DNA of 64,000 nt, taken from contig NZ_VWRQ01000018.1 in the NCBI RefSeq assembly GCF_008635795.1, forward strand, positions 91,855 to 155,854, in the 5' to 3' direction. A program made the position numbers and the translations under genes. Numbering within the stretch: the stretch's first letter is position 1; every line of letters begins with the position of its first letter. The stretch is from Paenibacillus tepidiphilus (lineage in GTDB: Bacteria; Bacillota; Bacilli; Paenibacillales; Paenibacillaceae). This document shows, in pieces, positions 38,501 to 49,900 of this stretch. The notes beneath the pieces are model-generated. The model did not search any database and was not told where the DNA came from. It worked only from the letters and a program-made list of their open reading frames with translations.

Positions 38501-39615
38501 TTTGCGCCTATTATGTCGGCGATGCGGAGCTGACGGTAAGGGAACTGCGAGCCCATCTGGAAGGGCTTCTCCCTCCTTATATGCTCCCGTCGGAATTCAT
38601 TGTAGTAGAGGCCATGCCCTTGACACCGAACGGGAAAATCGACCGCAAACGCCTGCCGCAGCTGGAGGCCCGGCGTGCGGAGCTGGGAGCCGGTTATGCC
38701 GCCCCGTCCTCCGGTACCGAACAGGAAATTGCGCTCCTGTGGGAGAGTCTCTTGAAGCGGGAAGGAATCGGGAGCAACGATAACTTCTTTGAACTCGGGG
38801 GGAGCTCGATTCTCCTCATTCAGCTGCATATGCGCCTGCAGGAGGCTTTTTCCCCGCAGCTTACCGTCATGGATTGCCTGGCCCATCCTACAGTTGCCGG
38901 TTTGGCGGCATTTCTGGAACAAGAAGTTCCGGAAAGCCTGGTCCGGACGGAGGAGGACAAGGAACGTTACCGCAAACAGGAGGCATATTGGCTGGAGCTG
39001 CTGAGTGCTCCGCTGCCGTTTATTCCGTTTACACCGGATATGGACGCGGGCACCCGGACTGAACCGCAGAGCTCACTCGCTTATACGCTTCCGGATCATC
39101 TGCACCGCACGCTGCTGCGGGCGCTTGAAGAACAGCCCTTTGAATTTACCGATCTGCTGCTCGCGTCGTTTCTCTATGTGCTGCATCTGCAGACGGGCAG
39201 CAGAGAGCTGATGGTGGAGGCAGGCGGGGCTGGGATATGGCCTGCCGGAACGGGCGCGCGGCCGGGGGGAGGCTTTCCGGTGCGCTCAAGCCTGCCGGAG
39301 AACAATGATCTGGGCGCGCTGGGCCTGGCCGTTGCGCATCAACGCCGGCAGGCGGCGGATACGGATAGATATGCCATACCCCGGTTGCCTGTGCTGGCCG
39401 TTCAAACGGGCACAGAGCCCTTGCTGCTGGGTATCGTGGTGAACGATATAACGACCGGGGGCTACTCCGATTACGATATGCTCCTCCATCTGGAGATCCG
39501 TTCGGGAACCGTATCCTTTCTCTGCGAGAGCGGGAAGCGAAGGCTGAAGAAGTCATGGATGGAGCGGACCATGAACGGCTATATCAATTTGCTGCATAAG
39601 ATTGCGGGTCAATGA
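32542..39615 (+). CDS. Bimodular NRPS: C-A-T-C-A(Gly)-T-half-C
   Basis: The 2357-residue start at 32542 has GGAGG at 32528-32532. C1 is intact (HHIIEDG from residue 139). A1 has pocket residues T-D-W-Q-F-G-I-I-Y-K, identical to the A-T protein at 24796 and lacking the usual Asp235. T1 (GGHSL) follows. C2 is intact (HHIVYDG near 1228). A2 gives D-I-L-Q-L-G-L-V-W-K, the textbook glycine code. T2 has GGSSI. The last 215 residues (about 2140-2357) are only the C-terminal lobe of a condensation domain, beginning at the EAYW landmark, with no HHxxxDG. The next synthetase starts with a KS, so no C domain is needed at this junction and the half domain is likely a docking or recruitment element. The predicted segment is X-Gly, X being a beta-amino-acid-like residue. 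Confidence 0.9.
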   Translation: MGEKATYELSHGQKRFWIQSQLNPGSSELNQPMAVRIGRRISPELLRQALEHIAERHFVLRTVFLSVNGEPRQMVLEHLEVDLPVTDYSGLGLEAGREAAHTDMLADMGLPFDLMEGPLFRVRLYHLDDEAAIFYICLHHIIEDGWSMDVLFRELFTIYQSMEQGTAVRLPDLPIQYIDYAHWQNQLLSSGKLRKQEEYWRTKLGGELPSLHLPLDYARPQVRNAAAGIERIVIEPAVCRALEQMNRRYGTTMFMSIAACLQVLLARLCNQEEILIGTPIAGRNHKHVKNLIGFFVNTLVLRNRLSVEGHFPELLLQVKQTCIEAFEHQDYPFDQLLQLLEAPRRLNRAPLFDVLLNFASDYSTEGDLNGIRFDKVLIGDGAEHNEFDLTVIVETVDDRMIVSLSYGTDLFSPASVRRIGENLRRIIAGVADNAEQRIWEIGYLSDEEQRVLQAVNDTRRVYPEEETIPSLFARQAARTPGSIAVEHQGKTLTYSDLHTQSNRIGHLLRQCGVGPNQPVAVLADRGSALLGAVLGVLKAGGAYVPVDPEYPELRIRYLLHDSACRVLITGPRYLGQLADYLPGSVDIVLCLEEEPQSGIPGSSAAFADSAEETVAAAAELPDKVQVIRSSGGYPATDLPAIAGAADLAYIIYTSGSTGHPKGVMISHRAVLNTLHWLQDTYTLSPEDVVAQKTSASFTDSVWEFFWPLLAGAKLAVLPGETVKDPVKLYHCLKELKISVTQFVPGQMALFLSAARQIGDAEPLNALKWVFNGGEALPANLVREWYALFHTARIANIYGMTESAIYATNYLITDKPGEHQLRIPLGLPIANTHVYVLDAAGQPAGFHVPGEICIGSIGMASGYWNKPELTAQAFKAHPLTGERLYRTGDIGFLRPDGLFEYLGRRDDQIQVRGFRVELKEVERAVTGCPGIAEAAVVAREEQSGTKALVCYYTRTQPGLEPLELREYLKRRLPEYMVPGLLLELQAMPLTPHGKIDRRNLPKPEGRIHQGTDYVPPGDDVEEALATIWQEVLEIGQAGVLDLFFELGGHSLKLAKTMYRIQEQLHTEVTFKELFEHQTIRAQALLIKSKSRQSTTPMEPLEDQDYYAVSAAQRRLYVLQQLEQDSLSNHVFSAWRFSGDVQREQIEAVFKLLIQRHEVLRTGFTLLEDDVYQHIHGEIDWQLDAGEADEIELPAIVRRFLQPFDLKHPPLFRAQWVTLAEEEFLLLLDFHHIVYDGTSAAILLDEFTALLAGRSLEGHRLQYKEFAAWQNIRLTEPAYQEHERYWLGQFDEKVTGKEIPLLSLPADYTRPKHKSYKGGTYRFILPLPVVNGLRTITAGQEATLFMGLLAVFSVWLSRYSGQNDIIVGTPVAGRTHAQTAKMIGTFVNTLALRSHPLPELTFRQFLNEVKQVSLEALEHQDYPFDHLVNRLNLLRDVSRNPLFDVMLRLQNFTEGEKSIPGIQVQPYPLDNPYVPFDLVLTATEMPDGLHCIWEYCTELFTERSAEQMARHFIQLADNLTLQPDWPLYRAKMLTPAEEYGILEAGSGPEVTLPEGRLVHQMFEEQAARRPGEAAVACGGTVLSYGQLDLLSNRLARTLRNKGVKPNTVVGIVVNRSVELITAILAVLKAGAGYLPLDPGYPAARVEYMLEASRADIVLTKEGLLDAGAYSGDRIRMEHDEEWDNDSSPLLPLQTLQDMAYMIFTSGSTGNPKGVVVPQEAVVNFIYGMTGRIPFAEGQTMFSVTTAAFDIFLLETLLPLTQGMRVILATEEEQHSAGALLNSVRDTGAEFMQTTPSRLRLLLMHPMAAESLQRLQILLVGGELFPESLRSQARALTCSRIYNLYGPTETTVWSTVQELTEHKPVTIGTPIANTRVYILDDYMQPLPEGVTGQLWIGGKGVATGYHQSPELTSRKFAGNPFRPGERIFRTGDLAKWRPDGELEVLGREDHQIKIRGYRVELGEIEHQLQTHPAIREAVVVARGEQETAELCAYYVGDAELTVRELRAHLEGLLPPYMLPSEFIVVEAMPLTPNGKIDRKRLPQLEARRAELGAGYAAPSSGTEQEIALLWESLLKREGIGSNDNFFELGGSSILLIQLHMRLQEAFSPQLTVMDCLAHPTVAGLAAFLEQEVPESLVRTEEDKERYRKQEAYWLELLSAPLPFIPFTPDMDAGTRTEPQSSLAYTLPDHLHRTLLRALEEQPFEFTDLLLASFLYVLHLQTGSRELMVEAGGAGIWPAGTGARPGGGFPVRSSLPENNDLGALGLAVAHQRRQAADTDRYAIPRLPVLAVQTGTEPLLLGIVVNDITTGGYSDYDMLLHLEIRSGTVSFLCESGKRRLKKSWMERTMNGYINLLHKIAGQ

Positions 39616-39617
39616 CC

Positions 39618-39624
39618 AAGGAGG
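39618..39624 (+). promoter_or_regulatory. Shine-Dalgarno that selects a TTG start for the AT gene
   Basis: AAGGAGG directly abuts the ATG at 39625, which is too close for initiation, but lies 9 nt before the in-frame TTG at 39634. The resulting N-terminus, SKLGLLFPGQGSQ, is that of a normal acyltransferase. Confidence 0.7.
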
Positions 39625-39633
39625 ATGGTTGCT

Positions 39634-40881
39634 TTGAGTAAACTGGGTTTGTTGTTTCCCGGACAGGGCTCTCAATATACAGGGATGGGAAAGGATTTAT
39701 ATGATAGCTTTCAAACGGCGCGGGATACCTTTGATGAAGCCTGCGACGTGCTCGGCTTCGATCTGAAAGCACTTTGCTTTGACGGGGATATGGAACAGCT
39801 GTCCCGTACCTCAAACGCCCAGCCTGCCATTCTGACGGCCAGTGTGGCTGCCTTCCGGGTCCTGATGCAGGAAATAAAGCCTGCGCCGGCCTACGCCGCA
39901 GGACATAGCCTGGGCGAGTTCACCGCACTGGCCTGCAGCGGGGCGCTGTCTTTTGCCGATGCCGTTGCCCTGGTACGCCGCAGAGGAGAACTGATGGAAG
40001 AGGCGGCCGGGACAGCAGGCGGGGGTATGCTGGCGGTTACAGGGGTGTCTGAAGAGATTCTGGCTGATATCTGTGTGAAGGCGTCGTCGATTCAGTCTTT
40101 TGTATCCATAGCCAACTATAATTCCGCCGAACAGATCGTTATCTCCGGCCATGCGGAGGCACTGGATAAAGCCAAAGGTGAAATTGAAAAGCTGGGCGCC
40201 AGCACCATCCCCTTAAAGGTCAGCGCCCCTTTTCACACCGCGATGATGTCGAAGGCCTCCGAGGCGTTCGGGCAGGAATTAAGAGGCTATGCCTACGGAC
40301 GGTTCAAATGGCCGGTCATTGCCAATCTTTCCGGTACTCCGTATGCGGATAAACGGTTTATCGTGTCCAATCTGACGCAGCAAATGGCGCGTCCGGTTCA
40401 ATGGTATAAGAGTATGCAGTATCTCTTGAACCAGGATGTAAGCAGCTTTATCGAAGTCGGTCCGCGGACAGTACTGACGAAGCTGATGAAGACAATTTCG
40501 GCCAGCAGCCGTGTATTTTCCATGGAGCATGCCTCCCATCTGGAGGAGCTCCGCAAGGCGGAGCTGGAGGCGAGACCTGACGGGCTGGGGCTGATCGTCG
40601 CCTGCATTGCGGCCGCAGTATCCACACAGAATCGCAATTGGGACAACGGGCAGTATGAGCAGGGCGTGATCATGCCTTATCAGCGGATTCAGGAATTGCG
40701 GGAGCGGCTGGTGAAGACCGGCTCCGAGCCTTCGCTGGAAGAGATGCAATTTGCCTTGACGATGCTAAAGTCCATTCTTAACACGAAATTCACTCCGCTT
40801 GAGGAACAGGAAGAACGGTTTGAGCGGATGCTCTACGCCACCAATACCCAGGATTTATTTCCGGCGTTTCAGGTTAGTTAA
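39634..40881 (+). CDS. Discrete trans-acting malonyl-type acyltransferase
   Basis: A FabD-type acyltransferase of 415 residues (TTG start). It has the N-terminal FPGQGSQYTGMG, the nucleophile elbow GHSLGEF with Ser92, the RRRGELM Arg segment and the catalytic His in APFHTAMM. It is the only AT in the window, and none of the four KS modules contains one, so it should load malonyl onto all their ACPs. About 120 residues follow the AT fold, including a predicted helical tail (RIQELRERL...LEEMQFALTMLKSIL) that I do not recognise. It may contact ACPs or the neighbouring giant synthetase. GHSLGEF is the malonyl-type version of the motif. The gene lies 18 nt after the NRPS and 30 nt before the largest synthetase. 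Confidence 0.92.
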   Translation: MSKLGLLFPGQGSQYTGMGKDLYDSFQTARDTFDEACDVLGFDLKALCFDGDMEQLSRTSNAQPAILTASVAAFRVLMQEIKPAPAYAAGHSLGEFTALACSGALSFADAVALVRRRGELMEEAAGTAGGGMLAVTGVSEEILADICVKASSIQSFVSIANYNSAEQIVISGHAEALDKAKGEIEKLGASTIPLKVSAPFHTAMMSKASEAFGQELRGYAYGRFKWPVIANLSGTPYADKRFIVSNLTQQMARPVQWYKSMQYLLNQDVSSFIEVGPRTVLTKLMKTISASSRVFSMEHASHLEELRKAELEARPDGLGLIVACIAAAVSTQNRNWDNGQYEQGVIMPYQRIQELRERLVKTGSEPSLEEMQFALTMLKSILNTKFTPLEEQEERFERMLYATNTQDLFPAFQVS

Positions 40882-40911
40882 CGGCATTTACTTGGAAAAG
40901 AGGAGGATACT

Positions 40912-43900
40912 GTGTCCAAATTGCAGCTGAATTTAGCGGACTTGAAACTAAGTGAAGCCGATTACGCAGGCAGCGGTCCGAACCGGCCGCAGCAATTCCG
41001 CGACGAGGACATTGCCGTCATCGGCATCGCCTGTAAAATCGCCGGAAGCGGGGATGCCGGACAGTTCTGGGAGAGCCTGCGGGAAGGAAGAGACGCCATC
41101 CGGCCGTTCCCGGAGGCCAGAAAGAAGAATCTGCAGGAGCTGTACCATGCGGGTTATTTAGACGAAAACACTGCGATGTTCGAGGGTGGCTATCTCGATG
41201 AGGTCGATGTCTTTGATTATTCCTTTTTCCACTTGTCGCCGAACGAAGCCAATCTGATGGACCCGAACCAGCGGATGTTCCTTCAGACCGCCTGGACGGC
41301 CATTGAAGATGCGGGCTATGGAGGCGGGCGTCTGGCGGGCAGCAGCACCGGCGTATATGTCGGCTTCGGAAGCGATATGGGCGAGGAGTATAAACGGCTG
41401 ATCGCCGAATTGTCTCCCGCTTCGCTCAACGCCTCGATTCCCGGCAATATACACTCGATGATTGCCAGCCGGATCGCCTATCTGCTGGATTTGAAGGGGC
41501 CCAGCATGCTGGTGGATACGGCATGCTCCTCTTCTCTCGTGGCCGTTCATCTGGCCTGCCGTGCCCTGCGGCAGGGAGAATGCGACTTCGCTGTTGCGGG
41601 CGGAGTCAAGCTCTCGCTACTGCCGGTGAAGCAGGGAAGCGGCGGCGGCTTGGGGGTAGGCTCATCGGATGACCGCACACGGACCTTTGATGACAAGTCC
41701 GACGGCACCGGAGGCGGAGAAGGCGTCGTTGCCGTCCTGCTAAAGCCGCTGAAACGGGCGGTCCGGGACCGTGACCACATCTATGCGGTGGTAAAAGGCA
41801 GTGCCGTCAATAACGACGGCACCTCTGCAGGGATCACGTCGCCCAATTCGCTGGCGCAGGAGGATGTGCTGGCCAGAGCCTGGGCGGACGCGGGAATTCA
41901 TCCGGAGCGCCTTGAATATATCGAGGCACACGGGACCGGTACGAAGCTGGGCGATCCCGTTGAAATCGACGGCATCCGCAAAGCCTTCAGGAGATATACG
42001 GGCCGGAAGCAGTTTTGCGGAATTGGCTCGGTCAAAACCAATATCGGTCATTTGGATCACTGTGCGGGGATTGCCGGCTTCCTCAAAGCGGTGCTGAGTC
42101 TGAAGCATAAGGAGCTTCCGGCCAGCCTGCATTTTACGGAGCCCAATGCCCGGATTGCATTTATGGATTCGCCGGTTTACGTCAATGAGAGACTGCGTGT
42201 ATGGGAGTCCGGGGGGGCACCCCGCTTATGCGGGGTCAGCTCCTTCGGGCTGAGCGGCACCAACTGTCACGTTGTTCTTGAAGAGGCCCCCCTTACTGCG
42301 GATACAGTCCTAAATACCACGGCACCGGAAGATTCCGGGGAGCTAACCGGGGAGCTTGCGCTGTTCAGCCTGTCGGCCAGAAGCGAAACGGCGCTGTCGG
42401 CTTATCTGGAGGCTTACCGGAGCTATCTGCAGGATGAGGAGAACCGCCATTCCCTGCGCGATCTCTGTTATACCGCGAATACGGGCCGGGGGCATTATGC
42501 CTGCCGCGCAGCAGTGCTCTGCAGCAGCCGCGGGGAGCTCGCGCAGAAGCTGGCACAGCTTCAGGAAAGCCTGCACGGCGGCGGGTCGCTGCTGTCCGGC
42601 GAGATAGCACCCGGCGTATATTATGGCCGCCACCGGACGGTTTCTCTCCGCAAGGAAAAGGAAGCCGGCGATTTGACCGTGGACGAGCAGCGGGAGCTTA
42701 GCCGCGAGAGTGAAGCAGTGCTGCAGCAGCAGACAGAATATGATCGGAAATTAATGCAGACCGGCCGCTTATATGTTGCCGGGGCGGATATCGCCTGGGA
42801 AAGGCTGTATGAGAACGAAGCACGCTACCGGGTACCGGCACCGGTGTATCCGTTCGAACGGCATCACTGCTGGGTCGTTCCCGATGAGGGAGCGGCAACA
42901 GGGAAGAGCAGAAAGCCGGCCCAAGCGGCTTCTCTGCATCCGCTGCTTGACCAGCGCCTGGCCGAAACGGAGAATCAGGCGATCTTTGTCACCAGCTTCT
43001 CGGTTGAGCGGCACTGGGTGCTCAGCGAGCATGTGGTTGCTGGCCGCTCCATCGTTCCGGGAACGGCATATCTGGAGATGGTACAGGCAGCCTTGCAGGC
43101 ATGCGGCCGTTCAGGCGAAGCTCTTGAGCTCCGGGATATTCTCTTCGTGTCGCCGCTGATTGTGGACCAGGGCGAAACGCGAGAAGTACAGACGATCCTC
43201 CGCTGGGAAGAGGAGGAGATTGAATTTACGGTGCTGAGCTGCGGGGAGCCTCCCGGTCCGGCGGAGGAACGGAGCTGGATCAGGCACGCCCAGGGCAAAG
43301 CCTCTTATAGTACGGGCAGCGGCCGCTCCGTTAATATGGATGAGCTCCGGTCGCAATGCCGGGTGCAGGAGATAACCATCGCAGAAGATGCGGAGGACGG
43401 TGCCGGTGCCTTTGAATTTGGACCGCGCTGGAACGCCTTGCGGAGAATTGAAGCGGGAACCGACCGGGTGCTGGCGGAATTATCGCTGAGCCGTCCGTTT
43501 CGTGCAGATCTGGAGCAGTACAGACTGCATCCTGCACTGCTGGATGCGGCGGTGGGGGTGACCAGTCAAAGCCTGGGCACCGGGCTGTTTCTGCCCCTTA
43601 CTTATCGTAAATTACGGATCTACGATTCCCTCCCGGAACACTTCTATAGCTATGCCGTGAAGAAACAGGGGTCCAAGCAAAACGGAGAGCTGTTAACCGT
43701 CGATGTGCTGATTATGGATGATACCGGTAGATTGCTGCTCGAAATTGAGGATTATACCGTGAAAAGGGTCCGTGCCGGAGAGGTACAGGCGGGACCGCCA
43801 GCAGAAGACCGGCTTTACCATCGTATAGCCTGGACCAGCGTGGACAGTGAGCAGGGGGCAGCGAAGATATCAGCTTCTGCCCGGATATGGCCGCAGGCGC

Positions 43901-46900
43901 AAGCTGTAATCATGTTCACGGATGAAAGCCCGTTGGCCGCGTCACTGGTCCGGCGCCTCCGCGGGGAAGGCCAGCAGGTGATTGAAGTCAAGCGCGGCGA
44001 GGGCTTCGCCCGCCTGGGCGGCGGCACCTATATTTGCGGCGGAAGCAAAGCGGAGTTTGCCCGGCTCTTTGCAGAAGAGGAATGCATGCGTCCCGGAACC
44101 CTCCTCTATCTATGGGGAGCGGACCCCTGGGTGTCCGATGAATCGCTCTTGTTAACCTTTCTGCATCTGACTCAGGCGGTGACCGGCAAGCTGAATGCCG
44201 AGCTGCTTGTTATTGCCAGATCCGCCTATGAGGTAACCGGAACGGAAACGCTGATTATGCCGGAGCACGCGGCGTTGTACGGATTGGCCAAGGTTGCCCA
44301 GCAGGAGGATTCCGGCCTGGCCTGCCGCTGCATTGATGTGGACGGAACGGCGGAGCCGGAGGATGTGCTTGCCGCCATGGCCATGGGCGACAGCCCGTAT
44401 CTGCTGGCGCTGCGGGACGGAAAGTGCTATGCCGAAGAGCTGCAATGGACAGAGCCCGGCGAGCCGGCTGATTCCGGCGAATCTGCAGGTGCAGGCCTGA
44501 CCGTCAGGGACGGTGGGGTGTATGTCATCACCGGAGGCACCGGGGGACTGGCGCTGGAGGTCGGGAAGCGGCTCGCCTCCCGGGCCAGCGTCCATCTGGC
44601 TTTTATCGCCCGGACAGCGTTGCCGCCCAAGGAAGCCTGGGCAACCGCCGATGCCGCAGATACCGACCCCCGGGCATTCAGAAGCATTCAGGCCTACCTG
44701 GCTATGGAATCCGCCGGGGCGGTTGTTGAGTATATACAGGCCGATATGGCGGATGAAGAGAGCCTAGACCGGTTCTTCACCGGTTTGCGGCATAAGGCCG
44801 GAGGAATCCACGGGGTGATCCATGCGGCCGGTAACGCCGGTGCAGGTGTCTTTGCCCTGAAGGAGGACGAGGGGTTCTGTCAGGTTCTGCTGCCCAAAAT
44901 TCAAGGAACACGCATTCTGGACAAGCTGACGGAGCAGGATGATCTGGATTTTCTTTTGTTATTCTCATCGGTCTCTTCCGTATTCGGAGGGCCTGGACAA
45001 TCGGACTATACGGCGGCGAACGCCTTTATGGACGCTTATGCAGAGCATCGCAACCGTTCGGGCAAGAAGACCATTGCCATAGAGTGGGCTTCCTGGAGCG
45101 AGACGGGCATGGCCGTTGATTATAAGGTGGACCTGAATTCCTCATGGTTCCGGGGTCTGCGGACAGGCGAAGCGCTGGATGCCCTGGAGGAAATCCTGAA
45201 GCATCCGGCGCCGCGCATGATGGTCGGCAGGCTGAACTATACCCAGGCTGCCCAGCTTGAAGCGGCCATGCCGGTAGGCTTGTCAGCCGGAATCCGCAGC
45301 GCCTTGGGACGGTACCGCAACCGCCGGTCCGGGCCGAAGTCCGGAACCCCGCAGCGCCGCAGTTTCAGCATCCAGGGCAGGGGATCGGGGATATACAGCG
45401 ATTCGGAGCGGACGATTGCCGGAATTTGGGCCGAGGTGCTGGGACATGAGCAGGTGAATCTCTATGATAATTTTTATGAATTAGGCGGAGATTCGCTGTT
45501 GGCCGGCAAAATTGTCGCCATGATGAACAATACCTTAACCAAGAAGACGGAGATCGGCGATCTGTTCCGGTACTTGACGGTAGAAGAGCTGGCGGGATAC
45601 GTGGATGACGGGGCGCCTGCCTGGAGCAGACCGGCTGCCGGGGCGGAGCCGCCGCAGACGGGGCTTCCCGCACAAGAGACAGCGCTGGAGCCCGCAGGTA
45701 ACCGTGAATACTATCTGGCTACATCCGCACAGCGGCAATTTTATCTGATCCGGCAAATGGCCGGAGAGAGCACACTGAACAATCTGTGCAGCGCGATGAT
45801 TCTGAGCGGACCCCTGGATGTGGAGCGGCTGGAGAATGCCCTGCAGCAGGTCGTCAAGCGTCAAAGTTCGCTGCGAACCTCCTTCGAAATGCAGGGGGAG
45901 GAGCTGGTCCAGAAGGTACTGAAGGAAGCTCCGTTTGAACTTGAGTTCGCGGATGCGGATAACCGTGAGTACCGGGAGTATATCAGGGAATTTGTCCGGC
46001 CGTTTGATTTGAACGCCGCACCTTTGTTCAGAGCCAGGCTGATCCGGGTATCCGCCGAGCGGCATCTCTTCATGCTTGATGTGGACCATATCATTGCGGA
46101 CGGCGCCTCCATCGGAATATTGCTGAGCGACATCATTCAACTGTATTCCGGTCAGGAGCTTCCGGAGCTCCCGGTCCAGTATACCGATTACGCGCTATGG
46201 CTGAATGAACGGCTGCAAGGCGCGGAGCTGGACCGTCAGGAACAATACTGGCTTAATCTGTTTCATGATGAATGGCCTGTACTGGAGCTGCCGACCGACT
46301 CGCCAAGGCCGCCTGAAATGAATTACGCGGGCGATGTCTACAACCTGGAGTTAGGAGAAGAAGTGACGGCCAAAGTCAAGACCGCGGCCTCCGGGAGCGG
46401 GGTAACGCTGTTTATGCTTCTGTTTGCCGCATACGCGGTGCTCCTGGCCAAATACGCCAACAAGGAAGAGCTGGTAATCGGCACGCCAAGCGCCGGCCGG
46501 GAACGCAAAGAGACCGAACCGCTGGTCGGCCTCTTCATTAATACGCTGGCGCTCCGGAGTGCGCCTTCCGGCGGCAAGAGGTTCGCAGATTATCTCCAGG
46601 AGGTCAAGGCGCTTGCCCTTGAGGCGTACGAGCATGCGGAATATCCTCACGGAATGCTGCTGCAGAAGCTTCATCTGGAGCGGGATGCCAGCCGGAACCT
46701 GCTGTTTGATGTTCAATTCATCTCCCAGAACTTCGCGGGAGAGCCGCTAAGCGTGGACCAGCTGCAATTTGAGCCTATGGAAGCGAAGGTTGAAGCGGTT
46801 CATGTCGATCTGACCTTAATCTGGTACGAACGGGACGGCAGGCTCCGCTTCCGGTTCGAATATGCCACACAGCTGTTTACGGAGCGCACGATTGCCCGTC

Positions 46901-49900
46901 TGGGCGTTTACTTCGAGCATCTTCTGGGCGAGATCATTTCTGATCCTTCCAGACCGATCGGGCAAATCTCCCTGGTGCCCGGGCAGCAGCAGGAAGAACT
47001 TTTAACCGAAATGAAAGGCATCCCTATCGCTGTGCCGCAGCATATGCTGGTCCATCAATTGTTCGAGCGGCAGGCCGAAGCTGCTCCGGATAATATTGCT
47101 GTCATTTGCGGGGGACGCAGCTTCACCTACAAGGAACTGAATGACCGGGCCAACAGTCTGGCCTGTGCATTGCGGAGCTTCGGCCTGGCGCCGGACGACA
47201 GGGTCGGTCTCCTCGTTGAGCGTACCGTGGACCGGATTGCTTCCATGCTGGCTGTGATGAAGGCGGGCGCAGCTTACGTGCCGATGGAGCCGGAATATCC
47301 GCAGGAGCGTCTGGCCTACATCATCAATGACAGCGGCATGGCCCTGCTGATGGCTCCATCCCATCTATCGGGAGCCGTCGCGTTCGAGGGGCCGGTAATT
47401 GATATTACCGACGAATCCTTGTATACGGGGGGACCGGCGCAGCCGGAGTGCCACACCGCACCGCATAATCTGGCTTACATTTTGTATACATCGGGTTCCA
47501 CGGGCATGCCCAAAGGGGTGATGGTGGAGCATCGCAATGTTGTCCATTATATCTCGTCCTTCCGTCATGAATTCACGCTTTCGGGCAGCGATGTGATTCT
47601 GCAGCAGGCTTCTTATGCCTTCGATGTCTCCGTGGAGGAGATCTTTCCGATTCTGTCGGCCGGAGGACGGATCGTTATCATCCAGCCGGAAGAGCTGCTC
47701 GATATTCGGCGGCTTCAGGCGCTGATCCGGGAGCATCGGGTTACGCTGCTCAGCACGTCGCCCTTTGTACTGAACGAGCTCAACCAGCTGCCGCCGCTTG
47801 ACTCCGTCCGCATCTTCATCAGCGGAGGCGATGTGCTGAAGGGGGATTATGTCTCCAGCCTGATCCGGTACGCTCAGGTGTATAACACCTATGGGCCGAC
47901 GGAGGGTACGGTCTGCGCGGCGTATTACAGGGTTGAGGCTGCAGAGCCACGCCCGCTGCCTATCGGCAGACCTATCGCCAATACAGCGGTCTATATTATG
48001 AATGCCTCGCTGGAGCCGCAGCCCCCGGGCGTACCGGGTGAAATCTGCATTGCCGGAGGCGGGGTGGCCAGAGGCTACCTGAATCAGCCGGCTTTGACGA
48101 ACCGGCAGTTCATTCTCCATCCCTGGAAGCCAGGGGAACGTCTGTACAAGTCAGGAGATCTCGGCAGGTATCTTCCCGATGGCAGCCTGCAATTTCTGGG
48201 GCGGATCGATCAGCAGCTTAAAATACGCGGCTACCGGATTGAGCCCGGCGAGATTGAAGCGGCACTGCTGCGGCATCCGTCTGTCACGGACAGTATTGTA
48301 ACAGGGTACAGCGGAATAACCGGAACCACTGAGATTGCAGCCTATTACGTATCGGACCGAGAGGTCCAGGCTACCGAATGGAAAGACTGTCTCAAGACCG
48401 CTCTTCCGGAATATATGATTCCCGGCGTATATATACGTATGGCCGCCCTTCCGCTGACCGCTAACGGCAAAGTGAATCGGCGGGAGCTTCCTCTGCCTGA
48501 TCGCGGAGCTTCAGCAGGCTTAAATCCTGCGGAGCCTTCAACGCCAACCGAACAAAAGCTTGTACAGATGTGGTCCGAAACGCTGCAGAAGGAGGGAATC
48601 GGGACCACGGATGATTTCTTCCTGCTGGGAGGACAGTCGCTTCTTGCCATGAAGCTGCTGTATCTGATCAATAAGGAATGGCAGGTTGAGATGGGCTTGC
48701 GGGATTTCTTCAGAGCCAGTACGGTAAGGGGCCTGGCCGCCTGGATCGAGAATGCCGGCGGATTAGCCGGACCGGAAGCGCCGGACAACCGGGACGGGCT
48801 GGCCACTCCGTTCAATCTGCGCGGAGGGCCGCCGCTGCGTACGAAGATCATCAGGACAGGTGCAGGGAAGCATGTACTGTACATGGATATGCATCACATC
48901 ATCACGGACGGGCTGTCCCAGGACATTATCATGAGTGAGTTCGCCGAGCTGTATGCGGGCAGGGAGCTGCCCGAGCTGCCGCTCCAGTATAAAGATTATG
49001 CCAGCTGGCAGCGCAGCCTGGCGGCTGGCGGGCAGTACCGGGAGCAGGAGCAATTCTGGCTCGGTCAATTCGCGGAGCCGGTCCGGGAGCTGCGGCTGCC
49101 GCTCGACTATCCCCGCCCCTTAAGCCGCAAAGGCGAGGGGGGGGCGGTCAGCCTCCGGCTCGGTTTCGACACCGCAAGCCGTTTGAAACGCTTCGCCATC
49201 GAGCAGGACACTACCGTCTTTATGCTACTGTTCGCCATTTACAATATTCTGCTTGGCAAAATAAGCGGTCAGGAGGACATTGTCGTCGGCGTGCCTGTAT
49301 CGGGCAGAAGTCATGCCAGTCTTAATCCGATTGTAGGGATGTTCGTCAACACGCTTGCCATCCGCAACAGGCCGAAGAGCGGGCTGAGCGCGGCGGAGTT
49401 CGTCCGTGAGGTTAAGGAACGCTTTCTGCTCGCATATACCCATCAGGATTACCCCTTTGAAGCGCTTGTCGGCAAGCTGAATGTTTCGGGGGAGGCAGAC
49501 CGCAATCCGCTGTTTGATACGATGTTTTCGTTCGCCAATGAAGCCATGGCTGCGGCCATTGCGCTTCCCGGGCTAAGCATAGCTCCGTGCGAGACGGAAT
49601 ACACAGGGGCACAGTTTGATCTGACGGTCGTTGCCACGATGATGAAGGAGGATCTGGAACTTCGCTTCCAGTACGACACCGAACTGTTCAAAGCCGAAAC
49701 GGTGCAAAGCCTGACCCGGGATTTCCTGGTTGTCCTGGAAGCCGTACTCTCCGGGCCGGCAATAACCATCGGTGAGATTCTGTTGGATAATGGACCGGCT
49801 AATGAAGTTGCTGCGGCGGCGGATGCCGGGACGATGGAGAGCATCCGGGAAGAGGACCGCTGCACAGCGGAGTCCGCAGAAATCCGTCAGCCTGCGGATG

